A stretch of 59,361 nucleotides of DNA from Armatimonadota bacterium (GTDB lineage Bacteria > Sysuimicrobiota > Sysuimicrobiia > Sysuimicrobiales > Kaftiobacteriaceae), in contig JAVHLZ010000014.1 of assembly GCA_031081675.1 (NCBI GenBank), positions 1-59,361 of the forward strand, written 5' to 3'. A program made the translations under genes and the position numbers. Of this stretch, positions 25,511 to 33,257 are shown in pieces (the stretch's first letter is position 1; each line of letters opens with the position of its first letter). A model generated the notes under the pieces. That model did no database searches. It worked only from the letters and a program-made list of their open reading frames with translations, and was not told the origin of the DNA.

Positions 25511-26680
25511 TCACCCCCGGATCATGATCTTGCCGTCCTCGCGCCGGGTGGCCTTCCGCAGGGCCTCCACGGCCCGATCCAGGGGGAACCGGCTGGTGAT
25601 GATCGGCGTCAGGTCAATGCGCCCCGCGGCCATGAGCTTGATCACGTTGGGGAAGTTGCCGTAGCCCGAGTGCCCCTGGGCGCCGTAGATCTGGGCCGCG
25701 TGGGTCTGGAAGTGCTCCAGGTACACGGGGGTGCGCTCGGCGGCCCGGCCGATCATGACGATCTTGCCGCCCACCGCCAGCGACGCCTCCATCTCCGGGA
25801 TGGTCCGGGCCGGCGCCCCGGCGGCCTCCACGTGCAGGGCCGCCCCCTCGCCCTCGGTGAGGTCCAGGATCGCTTCGCGGGGGGATGTCCCCTGGCGCTC
25901 CAGCTCCACGGGGTTCAGCACGACGTCCGCCCCCACCTGGCGCGCCAGGTCCTGGCGCACCGGACTCACTTCGAAGGCGATGATCTTCGCCGCGCCCGCG
26001 GCCCGGGCCAGGGCGATGGCGGCAAAGCCGATCGGCCCCGTGCCGAAGACCACCACGTGGCCGCCGGGCTTGAACCCCTCGGCGCGGGTGAACATGGCGT
26101 TGTAGGCGACGCTGGTGGGCTCGCACAGCGCGCCGGCCTCGTAGGCCCGCTCGACGCTGCCGTACCGCTCGGCCAGGGCGTTGATCTTCCAGCAGTACTT
26201 GGCCCCGATGACGATCCGCTCGGCCTGGGCGCCGTTGATGGTAAAGCCGATCTCTTCCAGGCGCTGGCACTGGTTGGGATAGCCGTTGCGGCAGGGGACG
26301 CACTCGCCGCACCAGATCATCTCCTCGCAGGTGACCATGTCCCCGGGCCGCAGGTCCCGCACCTCCCGGCCGACCTCCAGCACCTCGCCGCTGAACTCGT
26401 GCCCGATCACCACGGGAAAGCGCGTGAGCCCCGGGTACAACATGTAGCCGTCGGGGTCGGTCTCATAGAAGTGCACGTCGGAGCCGCAGATCCCGCAGGC
26501 CCGGGGCCGGATGACCACGTCCTTGGGGCCCGGCACCGGATCGGGCAGCGTCTCCAGGCTCACCCGCGGCCGCCGCCAGACGCTGCTGCCGGTGATGGCG
26601 GTGCGGGTGGCCTTCTCCCATTCGGTCAGCCGGTATCCCGGCCGGGGATCCCACTCGGCTGTCAGCACCAGTGCTTTCAT
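25511..26680 (-). CDS. iolM: scyllo-inosose 3-dehydrogenase, IolM (Zn alcohol dehydrogenase family)
   Basis: Medium-chain Zn dehydrogenase of 389 aa that resembles Thermotoga maritima IolM along its length. Shared stretches are MKALVLTAEWDPRPGYRL, GSSVWRRP, ACGICGSDVH, GYMLYPGLTRFPV, GHEFSG, EEMIWCGECVPC, PTSVAYNA and GSQGHSG-like GAQGHSGYGNFP. Catalytic Zn ligands are C62 and H94-E95; the structural Zn site is C124, C127, C130, C138; the nucleotide-binding motif is FGTGPIGF. The enzyme oxidises scyllo-inosose to 3-dehydro-scyllo-inosose, the substrate of IolN. ATG at 26680 has a strong GGAGGAGGG site. It is the first structural gene after the LacI regulator, with a 28-bp gap. Confidence 0.93.
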   Translation of the reverse strand: MKALVLTAEWDPRPGYRLTEWEKATRTAITGSSVWRRPRVSLETLPDPVPGPKDVVIRPRACGICGSDVHFYETDPDGYMLYPGLTRFPVVIGHEFSGEVLEVGREVRDLRPGDMVTCEEMIWCGECVPCRNGYPNQCQRLEEIGFTINGAQAERIVIGAKYCWKINALAERYGSVERAYEAGALCEPTSVAYNAMFTRAEGFKPGGHVVVFGTGPIGFAAIALARAAGAAKIIAFEVSPVRQDLARQVGADVVLNPVELERQGTSPREAILDLTEGEGAALHVEAAGAPARTIPEMEASLAVGGKIVMIGRAAERTPVYLEHFQTHAAQIYGAQGHSGYGNFPNVIKLMAAGRIDLTPIITSRFPLDRAVEALRKATRREDGKIMIRG

Positions 26681-26708
26681 GATCCCTCCTCCGTGTGGGG
26701 CGCCACGC

Positions 26709-27749
26709 TCACGCCCGCGTTCTCCCGCCGGGCGGGATGATCACCGCCCGGCGAGCCCCGCAGGAATCCCGGACGATCAGCTGTGGCTCCAGGACGATGC
26801 GCCGGCCCGCCGGGGACTCTCCGGCCATCAGCTCCAGCAGGCGCTGCATGGCCAGCTGGCCCATGCGGTACTTCGGCTGCGCCACGGTGGTCAGAGCCGG
26901 CGACACCAGAGAGGCGAACGTGATGTCGTCAAATCCCACCACCGCCACATCCTCGGGCACCCGCCGGCCGGCCGCGCGCAGAACCTCCAGGGCCCCGATG
27001 GCCATGAGGTCGTTGGCGGCCACGATGGCCGTGATGTCCGCTCGCCGCCGGAGCCACGCCTCCACCGCCCGCCGGCCGCCGTCGGCGGTGAAGTCCCCCT
27101 CGCCGACCAGGGCGCCATCGCGGGGCAGACCCGCGTCGGCAAGCGCCTGCTCGTAGCCGCGTCGCCGCTCCTGCGCCACCCGGACCGACGCCGGTCCGGC
27201 GATGTGGGCGATGCGCCGGTGGCCCAGCCGCAGCAGGTGCGCGGTGGCCTCGTAGGCCCCGTGGTAGTTGTCCACCAGGACCGCGTCGATGCGCACCCCG
27301 TCCACGTCGCGGGCCACCAGGACCACCGGCCGGCCCTCGCGGCGCAGCGCCCGCAGGTGCGCGGTGTTGGTGCCGGCCGTGGCAAAGATCACCCCGTCCA
27401 CCCACCGCTTGCGCAGCAGGTCCAGGTAGGCGCGCTCCCGGGCGAGGTCCTCGTAGGTGTTGCACAGAAGGACCGCATACCCGTGCTGGCTGGCGACGTC
27501 CTCAATGCCGCGGGCGATGGCCGGGAAAAAGGGGTTGCTGATGTCGGGGACGATGAGGGCCACGGTGCGGGAGGCCCGCTTTTTCAGGCTCTGGGCGATG
27601 ACGTTCGCCTGGTAGCCCAGGGCCCGGACGGCCTCCAGGACCCGCCGGCGGGTCTGGGGGCTCACCCGGTGGGCGCTGTGGTTGACCACCCGGGAGACGG
27701 TGGCCACCGACACCCCGGCCCGCCGGGCCACGTCCCGGATCGTCGCCAC
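26709..27749 (-). CDS. LacI-family transcriptional regulator of the inositol/sugar cluster
   Basis: Cytoplasmic repressor of 346 aa. Residues 1-50 form the LacI HTH and hinge (IRDVARRAGVSVATVSRVVN ... VLEAVRALGYQAN), followed by a periplasmic-binding-protein-like effector domain (VALIVPDISNPFFPAIARGIE, VDNYHGAYEATAHLL, GFDDITFASLVSPALTTV). GTG start at 27749 preceded by GGGAGGGGAG. It is the first gene of the minus-strand catabolic run. A LacI-type operator lies 24 bp upstream of its start, indicating autoregulation and probably control of iolM and the genes below. The effector is unknown; an inositol or keto-inositol would fit. Confidence 0.92.
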   Translation of the reverse strand: MATIRDVARRAGVSVATVSRVVNHSAHRVSPQTRRRVLEAVRALGYQANVIAQSLKKRASRTVALIVPDISNPFFPAIARGIEDVASQHGYAVLLCNTYEDLARERAYLDLLRKRWVDGVIFATAGTNTAHLRALRREGRPVVLVARDVDGVRIDAVLVDNYHGAYEATAHLLRLGHRRIAHIAGPASVRVAQERRRGYEQALADAGLPRDGALVGEGDFTADGGRRAVEAWLRRRADITAIVAANDLMAIGALEVLRAAGRRVPEDVAVVGFDDITFASLVSPALTTVAQPKYRMGQLAMQRLLELMAGESPAGRRIVLEPQLIVRDSCGARRAVIIPPGGRTRA

Positions 27750-27772
27750 CGTCTCCCCTCCCGCGCCGCCGG

Positions 27773-27788
27773 TGGAAAACGTTTACCA
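27773..27788. promoter_or_regulatory. LacI-type operator
   Basis: TGGAAAACGTTTACCA is a near-perfect 16-bp palindrome with the central CpG and AAACGTTT core typical of LacI/GalR operators (seven of eight positions symmetric). It sits in the 5' leader of the lacI gene, between its putative promoter and start codon, which suits autorepression. Confidence 0.7.
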
Positions 27789-27831
27789 GGTTTTTCGGTG
27801 CGCCCGCGGGAATCTCCTGCCGCCCCGCCGC

Positions 27832-27844
27832 GGTGACAGTCACC
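27832..27844. promoter_or_regulatory. palindromic operator copy 1 (GGTGACAGTCACC)
   Basis: Perfect 6-1-6 palindrome in the lacI upstream region. An identical core occurs 87 bp away (centre to centre). It does not resemble a LacI operator, so a second regulator may act here. It lies downstream of the putative promoter elements TTGCCC (27884-27889, minus strand) and TAAATG (27861-27866). Confidence 0.6.
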
Positions 27845-27860
27845 CTCAGCGTGGGGCAAC

Positions 27861-27889
27861 CATTTAGAACACCACCTCCCCCTGGGCAA
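27861..27889 (-). promoter_or_regulatory. putative lacI/iol promoter
   Basis: On the minus strand TTGCCC, a 17-bp spacer and TAAATG form a weak sigma-70-like promoter. It reads toward lacI and lies between the two GGTGACAGTCACC palindromes. Mismatches to consensus are several, so confidence is low. Confidence 0.3.
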
Positions 27890-27917
27890 CGACAAGTCCC
27901 CCGGTCGGGGGAAGACA

Positions 27918-27932
27918 CGGTGACAGTCACCG
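27918..27932. promoter_or_regulatory. palindromic operator copy 2 (CGGTGACAGTCACCG)
   Basis: Perfect 7-1-7 palindrome with the same 13-bp core as copy 1. It lies upstream of the putative lacI promoter, so the two copies bracket it. An AT-rich near-palindrome (GTATAAGCTATATAC, 27943-27957) and a C/G-run stem (27897-27912) are next to it. Confidence 0.6.
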
Positions 27933-28021
27933 AGCCAGGAGCGTATAAGCTATATACTCGCGCGCAGGGAGGTCGTGGGCACGTCGCCTGATCGGGCGAT
28001 CACTCCAACAGGGGACGTGAC

Positions 28022-28423
28022 CTACGGCATCGAGGCGGGGGTGGGCGGGGCGAGGGCGACCGCGCTGGCCAGGGCCAGGTGGCGGGTGTGAGCGAGGCTG
28101 ACGAGCACGTGGGCCACGCCCTGCCGGTCGGCGGCGGCGCGGGCGTGTCCGTGGAGGGCCACCACCGGCTTGCCCAGGGGATCATGGAGGATCTCAATCT
28201 CCCGCCACCCCATCGTCCTCCACCCCAACCCCAGCGCTTTCATGACCGCCTCCTTGGCGGCAAACCGCGCCGCCAGGCGCATGCTGCGGGCGCGGGGCGC
28301 GCGGGCGCGCTCCAGTTCGGCGGCGGTGAACACCCGGCGCGCAAACGCGTCGCCCCACCGGGCCAGGGCGCGCTCCACGCGCCTGACCTCCACCAAGTCC
28401 ACGCCCACGCCGCAGACCACCAT
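28022..28423 (-). CDS. acpS: holo-[acyl-carrier-protein] synthase AcpS
   Basis: Transfers 4'-phosphopantetheine from CoA to acyl carrier protein. The 133-aa product has the family motifs GVGVDLVEV at residues 5-13 (metal-binding Asp) and FAAKEAVMKALG (Glu/Lys), with the C-terminal VSLAHTRHLALASAVA. Length is normal. The start at 28423 follows GGAAGGAG; an alternative ATG at 28483 would overlap the Trm112-like stop (ATGA) but adds 20 Gly/Ala-rich residues not seen in AcpS. It is the last gene of the glmS operon, 272 bp from lacI. Confidence 0.92.
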   Translation of the reverse strand: MVVCGVGVDLVEVRRVERALARWGDAFARRVFTAAELERARAPRARSMRLAARFAAKEAVMKALGLGWRTMGWREIEILHDPLGKPVVALHGHARAAADRQGVAHVLVSLAHTRHLALASAVALAPPTPASMP

Positions 28424-28479
28424 CGGCGCTCCTTCCGCTTTCCCCTGACCCGCGCCGCCCGGACCCCCGGTCGCCGCGG

Positions 28480-28641
28480 TCATCCAGGCAGTTCCGCCTC
28501 GTCAATCAGCATGACCGGAATGCCGTCGCGGATCGGGTACCGCCGCCCGCAACGGGTGCAGACGATGCGGTCCCCGCGCAGCTCCACCGGCGCCTTGTCC
28601 AGCGGGCAGGCCAGGATCTTCAGCAGCTCCTCGTCGATCAT
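28480..28641 (-). CDS. Trm112/YcaR-like small zinc-ribbon protein
   Basis: A 53-aa protein starting MIDEELLKILACPLDKAP and ending near RYPIRDGIPVMLIDEAE. This is the Trm112/UPF0434 layout: Cys in ACPLDK (residue 12) and CTRC (28, 31), then the invariant YPIRDGIPVML block. Members bind Zn and activate methyltransferases; bacterial ones are often encoded near lpxK or cell-envelope genes. The ATG has GAGGAGGG directly upstream, 9 bp after the glmS stop. Its stop overlaps a possible alternative acpS start. Confidence 0.88.
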   Translation of the reverse strand: MIDEELLKILACPLDKAPVELRGDRIVCTRCGRRYPIRDGIPVMLIDEAELPG

Positions 28642-28650
28642 GGGCCCTCC

Positions 28651-30570
28651 TCACTCCACCGTCACGCTCTTGGCGAGATTTCGCGGCTGGTCGATGTCGT
28701 TCCCCCGTTCCCGGGCCACGTAGTAGGCCAGCAGCTGCAGGGGGATGATGGCCAGCACCGGCGCCAGCTCGTCCCGGGTCGGCGGGATCCGCACCACGGT
28801 GTGGGCGTGCTTGTCGATCTCGCCGTCGTCATCGTAGGCCACCGCGATCACCTCGCCGCCCCGCGCCTTGACCTCCTCAATGTTGGACAGGGTCTTGTCG
28901 TACACGTGCCGCTGGGTCGCCAGGGCCACCACCGGCACGCCCGGCGCCACCAGGGCCAGGGTGCCATGCTTGAGCTCGCCGGCGGCCAGAGCCTCGGAGT
29001 GCACGTAGGAGATCTCCTTGAGCTTCAGCGAGCCCTCCAGGGCCACCGCGTAGTCCAGGCCCCGCCCGATGAAGAAGACGTGCTCTCGGTCCGCGATCCG
29101 GCGGGCCAGCGCCTCCACCTGCGGCGCCCGGTCCAGCACCTGCTGGGCCTGGGCGGGCAGCGCCTTCATGGCGGCCACCAGCGCCAGCGCCTCTTCCCGC
29201 GCCAGGACCCCGCGGCGCAGGGACAGGTCCAGCGCCAGCATCTGCAGAGCCACCAGCATGGAGACGTATGCCTTGCTGCTGGCCACGGCGATTTCCGGGC
29301 CGGCCCGGATGTACAGGACGTCGTCGGCCTCGCGGCTGAGGGTGCTGCCGACCACGTTGGTGACGGCCACCACCCGCGCGCCCCGCCGGCGCAGCTCCCG
29401 CACCGCCGCCAGGGTGTCGGCCGTCTCTCCCGACTGGCTGATGGCCACCGCCAGGCTGTGGGGACCGATGAGCGGATCGCGGTACCGCAGTTCGGAGGCC
29501 AGCTCCGGCTCGGCGGGGATCCGCGCCCAGTGCTCGATCAGCCACCGCCCCACCAGGCCGGCGTGGTAGGCCGTGCCGCACGCCGTGATCCAGACCGCGC
29601 GCAGGTCCCGGACGAAGGCGTCGGTGTACCCCACCCCGTCCAGCTCCACCACCCCGGGGACGTCCAGCCGGCCCATCATGGTCTCCTGCAGGGCCCGCGG
29701 CTGCTCGAAGATCTCCTTGAGCATGAAGTGGGGGTAGCCTCCCCGCTCGGCCATCTGCGCGTCCCAGGTGATGTGCACCGGCTGCCGCCGCACCGGGGTG
29801 CCGTCCAGGCGCTGGATGCGCACGCCGCCCGCCGTCAGCACGGCCAGCTCGCCGTCCTCGATCACCAGCACGTCCCGGGTGTAGGGCAGCAGCGCCGGGA
29901 TGTCCGACGCCAGGACGGTCTCGCCCTGGCCGATCCCCACGATCAGCGGGCTGATCTGCCGGACGGCCACAATCTGGTCGGGGGCGTCGGCGCTCATCAC
30001 CACGATGGCGTACGCTCCCCGGGTGCGCGCCACCGCCCGGCGGACGGCCTCGTCCAGGGGAAGGCGGAGGCGGCGGTCCACCACCGCCTGGCGGGTGCCC
30101 GGCGGCGCCGCGCCGCTTCCCGCCGGGTCGTCGCCCTCCCGCCCGGGCGGCCCCGCCAGTTCTTCCTCGATCAGGTGGGCCAGCACCTCGGTGTCGGTGT
30201 CCGACCGGAAGGTGTGGCCCCGCGCCTGCAGCTCCTCCCTGAGGGGGAGGAAGTTCTCAATGATCCCGTTGTGGATCACCACCACCCGCCCGCGACAGTC
30301 GGTGTGGGGATGCGCGTTGGCGTCGGTGGGCAGGCCGTGGGTGGCCCAGCGGGTGTGGCCGATACCCACCGTTCCCTCGGGGAGAGGAGGCTGCCGGGTG
30401 ATCTCCTCCAGGCGGCTGAGCTTGCCCGCCGTCTTGCGCACCTCGATGCGGCCGTCGGCCAGGACCGCCACGCCCGCCGAATCGTAGCCACGGTACTCCA
30501 GCCGTTTCAAACCGTCCAGCAGGACCGGCAGCGCGCTCTGCCGGCCGATGTATCCCATGATGCCGCACAT
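28651..30570 (-). CDS. glmS: glutamine-fructose-6-phosphate aminotransferase GlmS
   Basis: Makes glucosamine-6-phosphate, the first step to UDP-GlcNAc. The 639-aa protein has the N-terminal amidotransferase nucleophile C2 (MCGIMGYIG), [20 protein letters not shown] and HNGIIEN, then two SIS domains ([61 protein letters not shown]) and the [10 protein letters not shown]-terminus. An insertion of roughly 28 residues near position 145 ([15 protein letters not shown]) is absent from most GlmS. A GGAGGG site precedes ATG 30570. Upstream is a glmS ribozyme, so expression is expected to fall when GlcN6P is high. Confidence 0.96.
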   Translation of the reverse strand: MCGIMGYIGRQSALPVLLDGLKRLEYRGYDSAGVAVLADGRIEVRKTAGKLSRLEEITRQPPLPEGTVGIGHTRWATHGLPTDANAHPHTDCRGRVVVIHNGIIENFLPLREELQARGHTFRSDTDTEVLAHLIEEELAGPPGREGDDPAGSGAAPPGTRQAVVDRRLRLPLDEAVRRAVARTRGAYAIVVMSADAPDQIVAVRQISPLIVGIGQGETVLASDIPALLPYTRDVLVIEDGELAVLTAGGVRIQRLDGTPVRRQPVHITWDAQMAERGGYPHFMLKEIFEQPRALQETMMGRLDVPGVVELDGVGYTDAFVRDLRAVWITACGTAYHAGLVGRWLIEHWARIPAEPELASELRYRDPLIGPHSLAVAISQSGETADTLAAVRELRRRGARVVAVTNVVGSTLSREADDVLYIRAGPEIAVASSKAYVSMLVALQMLALDLSLRRGVLAREEALALVAAMKALPAQAQQVLDRAPQVEALARRIADREHVFFIGRGLDYAVALEGSLKLKEISYVHSEALAAGELKHGTLALVAPGVPVVALATQRHVYDKTLSNIEEVKARGGEVIAVAYDDDGEIDKHAHTVVRIPPTRDELAPVLAIIPLQLLAYYVARERGNDIDQPRNLAKSVTVE

Positions 30571-30690
30571 GATGCCCTCCTGCGGACACTGTTCCCCGAA
30601 TGGACAGACCGGATGTCAGCTCCGGCCGCACAAGACCCGCGCGGCGCGCCGACGGCGCCGCGGGATCCATTCGTGTGTGCGACCTGGTCC

Positions 30691-30950
30691 TGGCAGCCTT
30701 CTGGGCCGGAGTTGCCTCCGGGGTTTGGCGGCTGCCTTGCCTCCGACGGGCGTCGGAGGGGTGCAGGCCGGGACCACCGGCCTAGGGTCACCCGCCGATG
30801 CGGTCACCGCCCGGATCATCACGCCGATGACCGGGCGGGCCGTCCGAGATCCCCTCCCTCGTCACCCCTGGCGTGGGACTGCGGACGGGGGCGTCTGGTC
30901 CACCGGTCCGCCCCGCACAACCCGCCTTCCGCGCCAGGGGCCTGGCGCTG
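30691..30950 (-). ncRNA. glmS ribozyme (GlcN6P-activated self-cleaving riboswitch), expanded form
   Basis: The glmS leader carries the conserved core in order. AGCGCC marks the cleavage site (cut expected between 30949 and 30948). P1 is the 9-bp pair CCCCUGGCG / CGCCAGGGG (3' strand at 30865-30873). It is followed directly by UGACGAGG (30857-30864). P2 is GAGGGG (30851-30856) with CCCCUC (30756-30761). Next come CAUCGGCGGGUG (30789-30800), a P3 hairpin (about 30741-30758), then GCAAGG, CAGCC, CAAACC, a CCGGAGGCAACUCCGG hairpin (P4) and AGAAGGCUGCC closing P3.1. Extra hairpins enlarge P1 and the segments on both sides of CAUCGGCGGGUG. No gene overlaps it; the rest of the 456-bp gap holds only the leader ends and the promoter. 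Confidence 0.85.
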
Positions 30951-31013
30951 CGGCACCTGACCTGCGGCTTGCTCTCACCTCCCCCGCCCGCACGGGTGCC
31001 GGCGGGCCCTCTC

Positions 31014-31042
31014 AGTAGACCACACTTTAGCATCCCTGTCCA
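31014..31042 (-). promoter_or_regulatory. putative sigma-70 promoter of the glmS transcript
   Basis: TGGACA (31037-31042) and TCTACT (31014-31019) on the minus strand are separated by exactly 17 bp. They lie just upstream of the glmS ribozyme, overlapping the end of the wecG-like gene. This would produce a leader of about 430 nt before glmS. Confidence 0.5.
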
Positions 31043-31833
31043 TTGAGGTCTTTTCCCCTCTCCCGGCGCAGCCGCGCCTTCAGCGCCAGCACCATCAGGT
31101 GCGGGAGCGCCGCCGCCGTCCGCCACCGGCGCCGGGGCTCCCGGGCGATCCGGTACGCCCACTCCAGCCCGGCCCGCTGCATCCACGCCGGCGCGCGGCG
31201 CACGCGTCCCGCCAGCACATCCAGCGTCCCCCCCACGCCCATGCTCACCGGCACGCCGAGCGCCGCCCGGTGCCGGGCGATCCACATCTCCTGGCGCGGA
31301 AACCCCAGGGCGACCAGCAGCACGTGCGGGCGGGCCGCCCGGATCTGGACCAGGACGGGAGCGTCGTCGGAGAAGTAGCCGTGGTGGACGCCGGCAACCT
31401 GCAGGCCCGGATAGCGGCGGCGCAGCGCCTCCGCGGCGTCGTCGGCGACCCCCGGCGCCGCCCCCAGCAGGAACACGCGCCAGCCGGCGGCGGCCGCCTC
31501 CGCGCACAGACGCTCGGCCAGCTCCACGCCCGGCACCCGCACGAAGGGGGGGCGGCCCAGAATCCGCGCCGCCACCAGCACGCCGACCCCGTCGGGCACC
31601 ACCAGCGACGCCTGCGACAGGATCGAGCGCACGGCCGGATCCCGAGCGGCGGCCACCAGCATCGCCCCGTTGACCGTCACCACCTGATGCGGGCCGCCGG
31701 AGGCGATCAGGGCGGCCACCCGCTCCACCGCCTGGTCCAGGGTGACGTGGTGGACCCGAACCCCCAGCAGTTCGGAGGCGGGCGGCTCGCGGTCGGCGGG
31801 AACGCGGCCGGGAGGATGCGCGGCCGATGCCAC
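31027..31833 (-). CDS. WecG/TagA/CpsF family glycosyltransferase (GT26)
   Basis: Peripheral membrane glycosyltransferase of 268 aa. It contains the family hallmarks VVTVNGAMLVAAARDP, VVPDGVGVLVAARILG, RVPGVELAERLC, FLLGAAPGVADDAAEALR, ALGFPRQEMWIA and GVGGTLDVLAGRVRRAPAWMQRAGLEWAYRI, including the conserved DG and the C-terminal Arg-rich membrane-contact tail. Members add N-acetylmannosamine or a related sugar to undecaprenyl-PP-GlcNAc in teichoic-acid or enterobacterial-type antigen synthesis. It lies 6 bp after glmM, tying it to UDP-GlcNAc supply. Confidence 0.88.
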   Translation of the reverse strand: MASAAHPPGRVPADREPPASELLGVRVHHVTLDQAVERVAALIASGGPHQVVTVNGAMLVAAARDPAVRSILSQASLVVPDGVGVLVAARILGRPPFVRVPGVELAERLCAEAAAAGWRVFLLGAAPGVADDAAEALRRRYPGLQVAGVHHGYFSDDAPVLVQIRAARPHVLLVALGFPRQEMWIARHRAALGVPVSMGVGGTLDVLAGRVRRAPAWMQRAGLEWAYRIAREPRRRWRTAAALPHLMVLALKARLRRERGKDLNGQGC

Positions 31834-31839
31834 CGGGCG

Positions 31840-33198
31840 CTAACCCCGTGGGGCCTCCAGGCGGCGGCCGCCCAGCTCGCGGGCCACCACGTCCGCCAGA
31901 TGGTCGGCCAGGGACGCGGCCTGGGCGGCGTCCTCCGCCTCCACCATGATCCGCACCAGGGGCTCGGTGCCCGAGGCGCGCACCAGCACGCGCCCCCGCT
32001 CGCCCAGCGCCCGCTGCGCATCGGCCACCGCGCGCGCGATGGCCGGGCGGGTGTCCAGAGCCGCGCGGTCGGCCACGGCCACGTTGACCAGGACCTGGGG
32101 CAGCCGCTCCACCACCGCGGCCAGTTCCGACAGACGTTTGCCGGTCTGCAGCATCACGTTCACCACCTGCACCGCCGTCAGGGCGCCGTCGCCGGTCGTG
32201 GCGTGGTCCAGGAAGATGATGTGCCCGCTCTGCTCGCCGCCCACCGTCGCCCCGACCTGGCGCATCCGCTCCAGCACGTAGCGGTCACCGACCCGGGTGC
32301 GCTCCAGGGTGATTCCCGCCCGGCGCAGGGCCCGTTCCAGACCCAGGTTGGACATCACGGTGGCCACCACCCGCGCGCCGGGCAGCCGTCCCCGGGCGTG
32401 CAGGTGGAGGGCGCAAATGGCCAGCAGGCCGTCCCCGTCCACCACGGCGCCGGTCTCGTCCACCGCGATGACCCGGTCGGCGTCCCCGTCGTGGGCGAAT
32501 CCCACGTCCGCCCGGCGGTCCCGCACCGCCTGGGCCACCACATCGGGGTGGGTGGAGCCGCAGCGGACATTGATCCGCGCGCCGTCGGGCGTGTCGTTGA
32601 TGGGAATCACCGTGGCGCCCAGCGCCTCCCACAGGGCAGGGACGGTGCGGCAGGCCGCGCCGTGAGCGCAGTCCACCACCACCCGCAGCCCGGCCGCCGG
32701 GGCGACGGCCAGGGCCGCCAGGTGGTCCACGTAGAGGTCGGCGGCTTCGGGGATGTCCTCGGCGCGCCCGACCTGCAGGCCCACGGCCCGCCGCAGGTCC
32801 GGCGAGTCCAGCAGGGCCTCGATGGCGTCCTCGACGGCGTCGGGCAGCTTGAAGCCGTCGCGGCCGAAGAACTTGATGCCGTTGTCCTCCACCGGGTTGT
32901 GGGAGGCCGAAATGACCACCCCGGCGGTCGCCCCCAGCCGCCGGGTGAGGTACGCCACGGCGGGCGTGGGCAGGATCCCGCCCCGCAGGGCCTGGCCGCC
33001 GGCCGAGCAGATGGCGGCCACCAGCGCCGCCTCCAGCATCGGCCCGCTGAGGCGGGTGTCGCGGCCCACCAGGAACTGCCCGCCGCCGGCGGGACTCAGC
33101 AGGTGGGCCGCCGCCCGCCCCAGGCGCAGGGCCAGCTCGGGCGTCAGGTCCACGTTGGCGACGCCGCGCACGCCGTCGGTTCCGAACAGACGGCCCAC
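31840..33198 (-). CDS. glmM: phosphoglucosamine mutase GlmM
   Basis: Converts GlcN-6-P to GlcN-1-P. The 452-aa product begins GRLFGTDGVRG, the canonical GlmM opening. It has the phosphoserine loop ISASHNPVEDNGIKFFG, the Mg loop HDGDADRVI, the sugar-binding GEQSGHIIF and the phosphate-binding RASGTEPLVRIM. The start is GTG at 33198, which has GAGGGG a few bases upstream; earlier in-frame starts lack a site. It follows cdaR by 59 bp; the cdaA-cdaR-glmM order is the classical c-di-AMP block of Firmicutes. Confidence 0.95.
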   Translation of the reverse strand: MGRLFGTDGVRGVANVDLTPELALRLGRAAAHLLSPAGGGQFLVGRDTRLSGPMLEAALVAAICSAGGQALRGGILPTPAVAYLTRRLGATAGVVISASHNPVEDNGIKFFGRDGFKLPDAVEDAIEALLDSPDLRRAVGLQVGRAEDIPEAADLYVDHLAALAVAPAAGLRVVVDCAHGAACRTVPALWEALGATVIPINDTPDGARINVRCGSTHPDVVAQAVRDRRADVGFAHDGDADRVIAVDETGAVVDGDGLLAICALHLHARGRLPGARVVATVMSNLGLERALRRAGITLERTRVGDRYVLERMRQVGATVGGEQSGHIIFLDHATTGDGALTAVQVVNVMLQTGKRLSELAAVVERLPQVLVNVAVADRAALDTRPAIARAVADAQRALGERGRVLVRASGTEPLVRIMVEAEDAAQAASLADHLADVVARELGGRRLEAPRG

Positions 33199-33257
33199 CG
33201 CGCCCCTCACCGGTCGGGCGCCTGCAGCCCGCCCGCGCACATGCTCCCGTGCACCTG

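Noticed and set aside
30571-31026. RNase P RNA or tmRNA in the glmS leader
   Set aside because: The conserved RNase P words (GAGGAAAGTCC, ACAGAA) and tmRNA tag frame are missing; the glmS ribozyme core explains the sequence.
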